Positions 17,995 through 26,667 of a stretch of DNA of 64,000 nucleotides are shown here, one piece after another. Numbering within the stretch: position 1 is the first letter of the stretch; each line of letters starts with the position of its first letter. The notes under the pieces are model-generated. The model made no database searches and was not told the DNA's origin. It saw nothing but the letters and a program-made list of their open reading frames with translations. The DNA comes from an uncultured Eubacterium sp. Its GTDB lineage: Bacteria; Bacillota; Clostridia; Oscillospirales; Acutalibacteraceae. Where the stretch lies: assembly GCF_934561735.1 (NCBI RefSeq), contig NZ_CAKTGT010000006.1:1-64000 (forward strand), given 5' to 3'. The position numbers were made by a program, and so were the translations under genes.

Positions 17995-19844
17995 TGCCGG
18001 GACCGGGCGGAAGAGGCGTACCGGGTCAAAAGCCTAAGGACGCAAAGAAAACATTAAAACGCATTTTGACATATATGGGCAAAAGTAAGCTGCTGTTATT
18101 CGTGGTATTTTTGTCACTCGTTATGGCAACGGTTTGCCAAATGGCGGCATCATATTGGCTCAAACCTATTTTGGACGATGTTGCATCATCAATTCAGGCA
18201 GGCAATTTTGCCACAGAGGGTATTAAGCAATTAATTAAAAATCTTGTGATTGTATCGGCATTTTACATCGGCGCTTCGCTTTTTATATTCATACAGTCAA
18301 AAATTATGGTAAAAATCGCATACAGAACTTCAAACATTATCAGAAAAGATTTGTTTGACCATTTGCAAACATTGCCGCTCAGATACTTTGACAGTCAAAC
18401 TCACGGCGAAATTATGAGCCGTTTTACAAACGATGTTGACAACATTCAAATGATGCTTGAGCAATCTATCGTTCAGCTTGTATCATCGGTATTCAGCTTT
18501 ATAGGTATCATCATAATGATGATTGTACTTGAATGGCGACTTTTCATTGTTGCACTTGTATTTCTTATCATTATGATTGTAAACTCGATGAACATTGCAA
18601 AGCACACAAGAAAATACTTTAAGGCTCAGCAAAAAGCTCTCGGCGAGATGAACGGTAATATTGAAGAAACAATCGAGGGTATGAAAGTTGTTAAGGTATT
18701 CAACCACGAGGAGCAGGCAAAGGAAGACTTTGAAGAACTTAACGAAAACTTCCGTCAGGTTGCAACAAAGGCAAACTATTACAGCGGTATTATGGGTCCT
18801 TGCTCAACGGGTATCAACAACGCTTCTTACGCAAGCGTTACACTTGCAGGCGGCTTACTTGTACTCACAAAAGGGCTCAGCATCGGTACATTCTTCACAT
18901 TTTTGAGCTACTCGAAACAATTTACACAGCCAATCAACCAAATTATGAACCAAATGAACAATGTATTCTCTGCTCTTGCAGGTGCCGAAAGAGTATTTGC
19001 CGTTATGGATACCGAAAGCGAAGTTGACGACGGCACGGTTACGCTTGAAGAAACCGCAACGGAGAACGGCAAAGTTTGGAACTGGGTTGACGGCGACAAA
19101 AGAATTCCTGTTAAAGGCGAGGTTGTTTTCAAGGATGTAACCTTTGGCTATGTTGAAGACAAAGTTGTTCTTCACGACATCAACCTTTATGCAAAGCAGG
19201 CACAAAAAATTGCATTTGTAGGCTCAACAGGAGCAGGCAAAACCACAATAACAAATCTCATCAACAGATTTTACGATATTCAGGAAGGTACAATTACCTA
19301 CGACGGAATAGACATCAAGCGAATTAAAAAGGCTGATTTACGCCGTTCGCTTGCTATGGTGCTTCAGGACACTCACCTGTTTACGGGTACAATTATGGAT
19401 AACATCCGCTACGGCAGACTTGACGCAACAGACGAAGAGTGTATTGCGGCATCCAAGCTTGCAAGTGCACATTCATTCATCAAGCATCTTCCGGACGGAT
19501 ACAACACGGTTATCACATCGGACGGTGCAAACCTCAGCCAGGGACAGCGACAGCTCCTTGCCATTGCAAGAGCCGCGGTTGCAGACCCTCCCGTTATGAT
19601 TCTTGACGAAGCAACATCTTCAATCGACACAAGAACAGAAGCTCACATCGAGCACGGTATGGACAGATTGATGATAGGCAGAACAGTATTTGTAATTGCT
19701 CACAGACTTTCAACAGTAAGAAATTCAAATGCGATTATGGTGCTTGAAAACGGCAGAATCATTGAAAGAGGCGACCACAGCGACCTGCTTGCACTCAAAG
19801 GCAGATACTATGAGCTTTGCACAGGTAAAGCACAACTGTCTTAA
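17994..19844 (+). CDS. heterodimeric ABC exporter, canonical-site subunit
   Basis: A 616-residue partner half-transporter. It has six membrane helices (about 30-330) and an ATPase with Walker A GSTGAGKT, a complete Walker B MILDEATSSID and switch histidine IAHRLST. Its signature is LSQGQ instead of LSGGQ, which completes the degenerate composite site of the partner. The N-terminus has a Gly/Pro-rich start (PGPGGRGVPGQKPKD). The start overlaps the stop of the first subunit (TAATG) behind a GGAG site, so subunits are made in equal amounts. No clear terminator follows. Confidence 0.9.
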   Translation: MPGPGGRGVPGQKPKDAKKTLKRILTYMGKSKLLLFVVFLSLVMATVCQMAASYWLKPILDDVASSIQAGNFATEGIKQLIKNLVIVSAFYIGASLFIFIQSKIMVKIAYRTSNIIRKDLFDHLQTLPLRYFDSQTHGEIMSRFTNDVDNIQMMLEQSIVQLVSSVFSFIGIIIMMIVLEWRLFIVALVFLIIMIVNSMNIAKHTRKYFKAQQKALGEMNGNIEETIEGMKVVKVFNHEEQAKEDFEELNENFRQVATKANYYSGIMGPCSTGINNASYASVTLAGGLLVLTKGLSIGTFFTFLSYSKQFTQPINQIMNQMNNVFSALAGAERVFAVMDTESEVDDGTVTLEETATENGKVWNWVDGDKRIPVKGEVVFKDVTFGYVEDKVVLHDINLYAKQAQKIAFVGSTGAGKTTITNLINRFYDIQEGTITYDGIDIKRIKKADLRRSLAMVLQDTHLFTGTIMDNIRYGRLDATDEECIAASKLASAHSFIKHLPDGYNTVITSDGANLSQGQRQLLAIARAAVADPPVMILDEATSSIDTRTEAHIEHGMDRLMIGRTVFVIAHRLSTVRNSNAIMVLENGRIIERGDHSDLLALKGRYYELCTGKAQLS

Positions 19845-19895
19845 AAAAATCAATTCGTTACAAATATTACAATTTACATTTTATTAAAAAAGTGC

Positions 19896-19924
19896 TTTAC
19901 AAATAATAGACTTCGTGATATAAT
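19896..19924 (+). promoter_or_regulatory. promoter of the sortase locus
   Basis: TTTACA, 17-base spacer, TATAAT, about 57 bases before the substrate gene start; a GAGGTG ribosome site follows. Confidence 0.7.
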
Positions 19925-19980
19925 ACAGTTAAATTATAGTGAATAAATATATTTAATCAACTATTTATTGAGGTGTTATT

Positions 19981-20772
19981 ATGAAAAAGTTTATTTCTAT
20001 TGCTTTATCGGCAGTTATGTTGGTTTCGGCAGGAACAGTTGCTGCAATGCCTGTTATGGCAGCACCTGTAGCAAGCCCGGGTCACAGTGAAGTAACAACA
20101 AGACCGGCTTCCGAAACAGAGCCTACTATCGTTACCGTTAACTCAGGCAATTCAACAAAAACAAATTATACAAAGAACGGTTCGCAATATACTTTTAAAT
20201 ATAACGGCGGCGGCAAGGTTACAGGCTGGGAATTTCCGGGTATGACAGAAGGCGTTGATTACAAACTCATCTCTATGTCAGACGACAAAACAGATGTTAC
20301 TATCGAACTTACAGAAAGCGGAAAGCAAAAGCAAGTTAAAGCCAACGCTCTTGTAACAGCTACAGAACAAGTTAACGGCAAGGAAAATTTTGAAGATATC
20401 GACAAGACAACCAACAGCAAAAACAATACAATCAAATTTGTATACACAGGCAAAGGCGAAGTAACAGATTGGGAGTTCCCTGGTCTTATCGAAGGTGTTG
20501 ATTACGAAGTTATCAACCAGTCGGAAGACAACAAAACAATCACAATCAAACTTTTGGGCAACACAAGAGCCGATGATGTTACAGCAAACGCTATCGTAGA
20601 AAAAGCTGACACTACAGATAAAAAAGACGACAGCGAAGATGACAGCAAGTCAGATTCTGCAAAGAAAGACAACAGCGGTACTTCACCTGCAACAGGTGCT
20701 GCAATGGCGGGTATAGCTATGGCAGGCGCAGGCGTTGCAATGCTTGCAATCTCAAAAAAGAAAAAAGACTAA
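19981..20772 (+). CDS. wall-anchored protein with SPATG sorting signal, probable sortase B-neighbour substrate
   Basis: A 263-residue secreted protein with a signal peptide ending near Ala28. Two related repeats of about 55 residues lie at roughly 70-126 and 150-207, each with WEFPG-x-x-EGVDY. An acidic Asp/Lys/Ser linker follows. The end is a sorting signal: SPATG at 235-239, a short hydrophobic Ala/Gly/Met segment, then KKKKD. The sortase gene starts 65 bases downstream after an internal terminator. I infer that it is anchored to peptidoglycan by that sortase. The repeats match no family I can name. Confidence 0.75.
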   Translation: MKKFISIALSAVMLVSAGTVAAMPVMAAPVASPGHSEVTTRPASETEPTIVTVNSGNSTKTNYTKNGSQYTFKYNGGGKVTGWEFPGMTEGVDYKLISMSDDKTDVTIELTESGKQKQVKANALVTATEQVNGKENFEDIDKTTNSKNNTIKFVYTGKGEVTDWEFPGLIEGVDYEVINQSEDNKTITIKLLGNTRADDVTANAIVEKADTTDKKDDSEDDSKSDSAKKDNSGTSPATGAAMAGIAMAGAGVAMLAISKKKKD

Positions 20773-20787
20773 TATAAACTAATAACG

Positions 20788-20822
20788 AAAGAACCTGTAA
20801 CAAATGTTATAGGTTCTTTTTA
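20788..20822 (+). terminator. partial terminator between substrate and sortase
   Basis: AAAGAACCTgTAAC pairs with GTTAtAGGTTCTTT, with T5 after it. It would let the substrate be made in excess over the sortase. Confidence 0.7.
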
Positions 20823-20837
20823 TTACAGGTGATTTTT

Positions 20838-21626
20838 ATGGATGAAAAAAAAGGTTCAAACAACAACTCCCGCACAAAAAAAGTTTTTACCGTTTTGGCA
20901 ATCATACTGATTGCGGTAGGAATCGGCATAACCCTGTTTCAAATTTTATCAACACAAAATGCAAAGCAAAAGGATGAAAACCTTACATCGGCAACAATCA
21001 CGTCACAAACGGTAAGTGAAAAAAAAGTTGAAAACAAAATAGATTTCGATTCATTGCAAAAGCAAAACGACGAAATTTATGCTTGGATAAAGGTTCCGGG
21101 AACAAAGGTCAACTACCCTGTCGTTCAAAGCGAAACATCGGACGACTTTTATTTAAAGCACAGTGCAACGGACAAATCATATTCTTCAAGCGGTGCCGTA
21201 TACACCCAAAGCCTGAACAAAAAGGATTTTACCGACAGAGTAACTTTGATTTACGGTCACAACGGCTACGGCGACACTTACTTTACAACACTGCACAGAT
21301 TTGAAAAACCTGATTTTTTTGAAAAGCACACAAAATTTGTAATATACACACCAACCGAAAAACTCACTTACAAAATAGTTTCGGCATTTAAATATGATGA
21401 CAGGCATATTTTGAACAGTTTTGATTTTCATAACGATGAAGTGTACAAAGAATTTATCGATATGATACAAAATCCGACATCTACAAACAAAAATGTTGCA
21501 AAATCTCTTGACAAAGAAATCACTATAGAGGATAATATAGTGGTATTGTCCACATGCTTTACAGGACAAAAAACCAACAGATATTTAGTATGCGGAGTAT
21601 TAATAAAAGATGAAAAAACCTATTGA
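20838..21626 (+). CDS. class B sortase
   Basis: A 262-residue membrane-anchored transpeptidase that cleaves a sorting motif and links the protein to the cell wall. An N-terminal membrane helix (about 16-36) is followed by the catalytic domain. The catalytic residues can be placed as His141 (LIYGHNG), Cys240 (VVLSTC) and Arg248 (KTNRYLVCG). IKVPGTKVNYPVVQ and the extra helix region before LIYGH fit class B. The ATG at 20838 is preferred over GTG 20829 because AGGTG is then properly spaced. It overlaps the LCP gene downstream by 17 bases. Confidence 0.9.
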   Translation: MDEKKGSNNNSRTKKVFTVLAIILIAVGIGITLFQILSTQNAKQKDENLTSATITSQTVSEKKVENKIDFDSLQKQNDEIYAWIKVPGTKVNYPVVQSETSDDFYLKHSATDKSYSSSGAVYTQSLNKKDFTDRVTLIYGHNGYGDTYFTTLHRFEKPDFFEKHTKFVIYTPTEKLTYKIVSAFKYDDRHILNSFDFHNDEVYKEFIDMIQNPTSTNKNVAKSLDKEITIEDNIVVLSTCFTGQKTNRYLVCGVLIKDEKTY

Positions 21627-22923
21627 TCCAAATTTGACTTCAACCGAAAGTGAAGATATATTATACGGCGGAGCTGATGTTTCCGACAAAATCAACAATG
21701 AAAGTGCGGATAAATATCCTGTTAAGGAAAATGACGACAAACTTCCCGAATTAAAAGCTATTGTTGAAAAAGAGCCGACCGAAGCTATGCATCATCACCA
21801 CCATCATCACCACTCGTCAAGCGGTGAGCATCATCACTCACATTCATCGGGTCATCATCACCACCGTCACCATTCTTCATCTCACCGTCATTCTTCCAAA
21901 AGAAGAAGAAAAAAGATGAACAAAGGGCTAAAAGTGTTACTGATTATATTCTTAGTAATTGCCCTTTTGGTTTCGGCACTCGGCGGAACATATGCTTATC
22001 TTAAAAGCCAAGGAAGAACAGATCTTACATCTGCAACGATAACCGACAACAATCACGATGAGATAATAACCTACAAAGGCCACAAATACGCATTTAACGA
22101 AAATGTTGTATCCATCGCCTTTATGGGTGTTGACCAAAGAGATTTGCTGAGTAAAAGCGATGCAGACTTTGTTGGATGTGCCGATGCGGACTTTGTGGTT
22201 ACCGTTGACACAAGCGACGGAACGGTGAAAATCATCAACATTCCTCGAGATACAATGGTTGATATTGATGTATATAACGATACGGGCGTATTTCTCAGTA
22301 CCGACAATGTTCAGCTTTGTCTTGCCTATGCCTACGGTGACGGCAAAACAAAAAGCTGTGAAAATGTTACAAAGGCAATCAGCAGAATTCTCTACAACGT
22401 TCCGATAAACAAGTATTTTGCCCTCGACCTCGAAGGTGTTGCACCTATCAACGACGCCATAGGCGGTGTTACTCTTGAAGCAAAATACAGCATACCGGAC
22501 AAAGGAATAGTTGAGGGTCAAAAAGTAACGCTCAAGGGCGATATGGCAGAAGCATATGTAAGAAGCCGTGATGTTGACTATCTTGAAGCATCCCTTAACA
22601 GAGCCGCAAGACTTGAACAATATGTAAAAGCGTTTGCAAAACAGCTTTTGCCTGCCGTAAAAAATGATTTTGGCGTTGTTTCAAAATTGTACAACACCGC
22701 ATCGCAATACAGCAGAACAAATCTTACACTCAACAATGCAACCTACCTTGCTTCGCTTGTTCTTTCGCAAGGCATAAATTCATTTGAAACCTATTCTATA
22801 ACAGGAACAATGAAAGAGTCAAAAAGCACAAAATATCCCGATGCGGTAATTGCCGAATTTACACCGGACGAAGATAGCGTTATGGAAGCGGTGCTCAACA
22901 CATACTACACACAAATAGACTAA
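21610..22923 (+). CDS. LytR-CpsA-Psr (LCP) family cell-wall glycopolymer ligase with His-rich tail
   Basis: A 437-residue membrane protein. The cytoplasmic N-terminus contains 20 histidines within residues 61-94, starting with eight in a row, then KRRRKK and a membrane helix (about 107-128). The extracellular LCP domain shows SIAFMGVDQRD, DADFVVTVDTSDGTVKIINI with PRDTMV, and YVRSRDVDYLEASLNRAARL. LCP enzymes attach teichoic-acid-like polymers or glycans to peptidoglycan. It is co-translated with the sortase and ends before a terminator. The polyhistidine tail is not part of the family and may bind metal. Confidence 0.85.
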   Translation: MKKPIDPNLTSTESEDILYGGADVSDKINNESADKYPVKENDDKLPELKAIVEKEPTEAMHHHHHHHHSSSGEHHHSHSSGHHHHRHHSSSHRHSSKRRRKKMNKGLKVLLIIFLVIALLVSALGGTYAYLKSQGRTDLTSATITDNNHDEIITYKGHKYAFNENVVSIAFMGVDQRDLLSKSDADFVGCADADFVVTVDTSDGTVKIINIPRDTMVDIDVYNDTGVFLSTDNVQLCLAYAYGDGKTKSCENVTKAISRILYNVPINKYFALDLEGVAPINDAIGGVTLEAKYSIPDKGIVEGQKVTLKGDMAEAYVRSRDVDYLEASLNRAARLEQYVKAFAKQLLPAVKNDFGVVSKLYNTASQYSRTNLTLNNATYLASLVLSQGINSFETYSITGTMKESKSTKYPDAVIAEFTPDEDSVMEAVLNTYYTQID

Positions 22924-22931
22924 TATACAAT

Positions 22932-22964
22932 AAAGACTCTCTTGTGTAAAGAGAGTCTTTATTA
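22932..22964. terminator. terminator between LCP gene and alr
   Basis: AAAGACTCTC pairs with GAGAGTCTTT around a 9-base loop; T-rich on both sides. It serves the two convergent operons. Confidence 0.8.
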
Positions 22965-22979
22965 TTTTAGATTCTTAAA

Positions 22980-24131
22980 TTAATACATATAATTAGTTGC
23001 TTTAACAAACTTGCCGTCTTTATAATAAGTTCTCGGCACTCTGCGTGCAATTCGGCACGGGAGTTCGTAGTTGAACGAATAAGTGGCATTTGAAACTTCT
23101 TCCATAGAAAGCTCGGCACCGCCGTCTTTACCGACAAGTGTAACTACCGAGTCAAGTTTTGCACCGTCAACATCGGTAACATCAACCATAAACTGATCCA
23201 TACAAACTCTGCCGACAATCGGTGCATATTGACCGTTGATAATTACTCTGCCCTTGTTTGAAAGGCAACGAGGATAACCGTCCGCATAGCCCACGGGAAT
23301 TGTTGCAATCACTCTCGGCTCGGTTGTTTTGAATGTTCCGCCATAGGAAACTTCTCTGCCCGGCTGAAGCGTTTTGATGTGCGAAATATGAGTGAGCCAC
23401 GACATAACAGGCTTGATGTCGAGAAGCGACTTGTCAACCTCCTCGCTCGGATAAAGTCCGTAAAGGATAATACCCATTCGGCACATATCAAAGTATTCGT
23501 CAAAATTCATAATGCCTGCACTGTTGTTCAAATGCTTAATCGGGATTTGAATTCCCCTGCTCTCAAGCATCTCAACAAAAGCCTTATACTTTTCTCGCTG
23601 TGCAAGTGCTTTTGTCAAATCCGATTCATCCGCCGTTGCAAAGTGAGAAAAAAGACCCTCGGCTTCAATATTCGGCAAAGCACAAATCTCTTTGCAGATG
23701 TCGGCACTTTCCTCATTAACCTGAAAACCGATACGGCTCATACCCGTGTCAATACAAAAATGGAACGGCACAGTTTTGCCCTGCTTCACCGCTTCATCTG
23801 ACAAAGCCTTTGCCGTGTTGTATGAAAAAACAGGAATTCGAATATCATATTTTACAACCAAATCATAAAACGCCGGAGCGACATAGCCCAAAATTAAAAT
23901 CGGGGTTTTTATGTCGGCTTTTTTTAATTCAACGGCTTCTTCAATACAAGCAACACCGAAGAAATCGCATTTGCCCTGCAAGAATTTTGCAAGCTCAACG
24001 GCACCGTGACCGTAAGCATCGGCTTTAATAACTCCCAAAAGTTTGCAACCTTGCGGCAATTTGGCACGAGTGTTGTTGTAATTATATTCAACGGCATCCA
24101 AATCAATTTTTGCCTGTGTTCTAAAGTACAT
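22980..24131 (-). CDS. alr: alanine racemase
   Basis: A 383-residue PLP enzyme that interconverts L- and D-alanine. The PLP lysine lies in GVIKADAYGHGA near residue 39, and the opposing catalytic tyrosine in GREVSYGGTFKT. ATIPVGYADGYPR and RVCMDQFMVDVTD are further family stretches. It starts one base inside the stop of pxpA (TAATG) with AGAGGTGA upstream, and is the last gene of the seven-gene D-amino-acid operon. Besides cell-wall D-alanine, its place here suggests it feeds D-alanine to the aminotransferase of the same operon. Confidence 0.93.
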   Translation of the reverse strand: MYFRTQAKIDLDAVEYNYNNTRAKLPQGCKLLGVIKADAYGHGAVELAKFLQGKCDFFGVACIEEAVELKKADIKTPILILGYVAPAFYDLVVKYDIRIPVFSYNTAKALSDEAVKQGKTVPFHFCIDTGMSRIGFQVNEESADICKEICALPNIEAEGLFSHFATADESDLTKALAQREKYKAFVEMLESRGIQIPIKHLNNSAGIMNFDEYFDMCRMGIILYGLYPSEEVDKSLLDIKPVMSWLTHISHIKTLQPGREVSYGGTFKTTEPRVIATIPVGYADGYPRCLSNKGRVIINGQYAPIVGRVCMDQFMVDVTDVDGAKLDSVVTLVGKDGGAELSMEEVSNATYSFNYELPCRIARRVPRTYYKDGKFVKATNYMY

Positions 24132-24886
24132 TATCCAATCACCTCTGAAATCGGCACAGTTTTTATATCATTTTCGGCAAAAGCCCTGTTGAGTGCACGA
24201 ACAAAATCAAGTGCCTTTTCGCCGTCACCGTGAACGCAAACGCTGTGTGCCTCAATCGGTACTTCCTCGCCTGTGTAAGCAGTAACCTTGCCATCTTTTA
24301 CCATACGAATAACACGGGCAATAGCCTCGTTTTCATCGGTAATCATTGAGCCTTCAAGCGTTCTTTTACGCAATGAACCGTCAGCCTCATACGCTCTGTC
24401 GGCAAAAACTTCGCTGGCGTATTTTATGCCGACCTGTTTTGCCGCTTCAATCATTTTTGAACCTGAAAGAGCAAGCAAAATAAGTGACGAATCAAAATCT
24501 TTGATTGCATTTGCAATGGCAAGCGACATTTCCATATCCTTTGCCGCCATATTGTACATTGCTCCGTGAGGCTTGACATGTTGCATCTTCACGCCTTGTG
24601 CCTTTGCAAAAGCTGAAAGTGAGCCAAGTTGACAAAGCGTGATGTTGTACACTTCTTCAGGCGACAAGATCATATTTGTTCTGCCAAAATTTTCCTTGTC
24701 CAAATAGCCCGGATGAGCACCAAACGCAACGGAATTTTCCTTGCACAAAGCAACGGTTGTGTTCATAATATTGCTGTCGCCTGCGTGAAATCCGCAAGCG
24801 ATATTTGCCGATGTAATCAAGGGAATAATCTGCGAATCAAAAGCAGCTCCCTCGCCTAAATCCGAGTTTAAATCTACAAAATACAT
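24131..24886 (-). CDS. pxpA: 5-oxoprolinase subunit A (LamB/YcsF family)
   Basis: A 251-residue subunit of the ATP-dependent 5-oxoprolinase PxpABC, which opens 5-oxoproline to glutamate. The N-terminal DLNSDLGEGAAFD, ANIACGFHAGD, GAHPGYLDKENFGR and VKPHGAMYN are hallmark LamB/YcsF sequences. It follows the DUF1445 gene by 51 bases with a GGAG site and overlaps alr. PxpB and PxpC are two and three genes upstream, so the complex is complete in this operon. Confidence 0.93.
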   Translation of the reverse strand: MYFVDLNSDLGEGAAFDSQIIPLITSANIACGFHAGDSNIMNTTVALCKENSVAFGAHPGYLDKENFGRTNMILSPEEVYNITLCQLGSLSAFAKAQGVKMQHVKPHGAMYNMAAKDMEMSLAIANAIKDFDSSLILLALSGSKMIEAAKQVGIKYASEVFADRAYEADGSLRKRTLEGSMITDENEAIARVIRMVKDGKVTAYTGEEVPIEAHSVCVHGDGEKALDFVRALNRAFAENDIKTVPISEVIG

Positions 24887-24937
24887 CTATAAACTCCTTA
24901 ATAAATTCTAATAAAACAGATATAAAAGTAAAGCGAA

Positions 24938-25723
24938 TTAATACTTTAACGCAACATTTTTTACATCTGTAATAAACATATGCCCCGGTGCATGAGTAAT
25001 TGCTATCGGTGGCTTTGTTTGCATAACAGCATTTTGAGGGGTTACACCGCACGGCCAGAACACCGGCACTTCACCCTCGTTGATTGTAACGCTGTCGCCG
25101 TAATCAGGATGATTGACATCCAAAATGCCAATTGCTTGCGGATTACCGATTTGAATAGGTGCACCGTGAACCTTTGGCATAGCAGCCGTTACCTCAACCG
25201 CCTTAACTACCAAATCATTTGGTATCGGACGCATTGAAACAACCATATTTCCGTGAAATGCTCCTGCCGAAGCAAGTTCAATATTTGTATTGAACATCGG
25301 CACATTTACATTTTCCTCTATATGACGAACAGGAATGTCCGCCTCGAGCATTTCGCTCTCAAAACTGAAGCTGCAACCGATGAGAAAATACACAAAATCA
25401 TCCTGCCAATATTCGGAAATATCCGTTACTTCCTTTTCAAGCACGCCGTTTTTCCAAATTCTGTACTTCGGAAAATCCGTGCACACATCTCCTTCGCTTG
25501 CCATAGCCTTGAACTCTCTTGAGCCGACATCGCCGACCTCTAAAATCGGGCACGGCTTTGGGTTACGCATACAAAAAAGGAGAAAATCAAACGCATAGTC
25601 CTTTGGCAAAATACAAAGATTTGCCTGTGCATAACCTGCGCACATACCTGATGTTTGAAAATCAATTTTGCCCGCACGGATAAGTTTTTTCACTTCTTGC
25701 GGGTGCATTGCTGAATAATCCAT
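24938..25723 (-). CDS. D-glutamate cyclase N-terminal-type protein (DUF1445, YcsI-like)
   Basis: A 261-residue soluble protein of the family once called putative hydro-lyase. Key stretches are GMCAGYAQANLCILPKDYA, DFLLFCMRNPKPCPILEV, FLIGCSFSFE and FWPCGVTPQNAV. In human DGLUCY, which turns D-glutamate into 5-oxo-D-proline, this domain is fused to a second domain whose relative is encoded at 27386-28444. The start at 25723 has GGAG nearby; a TTG six codons earlier is less likely. It lies 14 bases after pxpC and 51 before pxpA. Cyclase activity here is inferred from family and context. Confidence 0.82.
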   Translation of the reverse strand: MDYSAMHPQEVKKLIRAGKIDFQTSGMCAGYAQANLCILPKDYAFDFLLFCMRNPKPCPILEVGDVGSREFKAMASEGDVCTDFPKYRIWKNGVLEKEVTDISEYWQDDFVYFLIGCSFSFESEMLEADIPVRHIEENVNVPMFNTNIELASAGAFHGNMVVSMRPIPNDLVVKAVEVTAAMPKVHGAPIQIGNPQAIGILDVNHPDYGDSVTINEGEVPVFWPCGVTPQNAVMQTKPPIAITHAPGHMFITDVKNVALKY

Positions 25724-25737
25724 ATTTACTCCTAAAA

Positions 25738-26667
25738 TCAAAACATATATAAATTATCAAAAAATCGTTTTTGCTTTTTTGCAAGTTTCTCCGCTTTCTT
25801 AACCGTAACACTCTCAAATTCTATGGTATCACCTGCCGAAAGCTGTGCCACACAAGGCAAATCAACGCTGATAACAGTCGCAATTTTGGCATAGCCGCCC
25901 GTGGTTTGGTGATCTGCCGTAAGAATAATTGGCTCGCCCGAATTCGGCACTTGAACAGAACCGAAAACTATGCCGTCGGAGATAATATCCATACCGTTTT
26001 TCGACTTGAGCGGTTCGCCTGAGAGCCTTATACCCATTCTGTCCGACTGAGCGATAACTTCATACTTCTGCGACAAAAAGAGTCTTATATCCTCGTCTGT
26101 GAACATTTCGCTTTGCGGACCTAAAACAACACGAAGCTTTGCATTGTTGCTGTATTCGGTTTCGGGAATTTCCCACTTGTCAATATTGCCAAGAGAAAAC
26201 GCACCCGTTCCTATTGCAAGAACATCTCCGCTTTGCAGTTTTCTGCCATTGTATCCGCCGAAAGCAAACTTCAAATTTGTTGACGCACTGCCAAAAACAT
26301 ACTCGCCGACTATTCCGCCTGCAACGGCAAGATAAGCACGCATACCGCTTTTTGCCGCACCCATAGAAAGAATGTCGCCGCTATTTATCTTGTAAGCCTT
26401 GTTTCTTCTTATCGGTTTGTCATTTATTTTTGCACTAAAATCCGCACCGGATAAACAAATAACCGTATCCTGCGTAAATTTTGCCGTGATACCGAGCACA
26501 GTCATTTCAAGAACGGGAGCACTGTCGCAATTACCGCACAAGCGGTTGGCAACCCTCATACTGTACCTGTCCATAACGCCGTTTTGAGTAAAGCCGTTTT
26601 TCATAACACCGACTCTGCCAAAATCCTGCACGGTAGTTAAAAGTCCCGGAGTAATAATTTCGATCAT
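25738..26667 (-). CDS. pxpC: 5-oxoprolinase subunit C (KipA/biotin-dependent carboxyltransferase-like)
   Basis: A 309-residue subunit of PxpABC. Family landmarks are ITPGLLTTVQDFGRVG at the N-terminus, RVANRLCGN, LKVAVAGG-like MRAYLAVAGGI, and VPNSGEPIILTADHQTTGGY near the C-terminus. Its start overlaps the stop of pxpB (ATGA), the usual B-C order. In Bacillus the homologue KipA counteracts KipI, but with pxpA present the metabolic 5-oxoprolinase role is the better reading. Confidence 0.92.
   Translation of the reverse strand: MIEIITPGLLTTVQDFGRVGVMKNGFTQNGVMDRYSMRVANRLCGNCDSAPVLEMTVLGITAKFTQDTVICLSGADFSAKINDKPIRRNKAYKINSGDILSMGAAKSGMRAYLAVAGGIVGEYVFGSASTNLKFAFGGYNGRKLQSGDVLAIGTGAFSLGNIDKWEIPETEYSNNAKLRVVLGPQSEMFTDEDIRLFLSQKYEVIAQSDRMGIRLSGEPLKSKNGMDIISDGIVFGSVQVPNSGEPIILTADHQTTGGYAKIATVISVDLPCVAQLSAGDTIEFESVTVKKAEKLAKKQKRFFDNLYMF

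Noticed and set aside
13356..19844. A single multidrug-resistance island (MATE plus ABC exporter)
   Set aside because: The two systems are on opposite strands, are separated by rsmA and a dedicated promoter, and show no shared borders or mobile genes.
21790..21893. Sequence artefact or cloning tag for the His-rich stretch
   Set aside because: The histidines are broken up by Ser, Gly, Glu and Arg and use both His codons, so it looks like native coding sequence.
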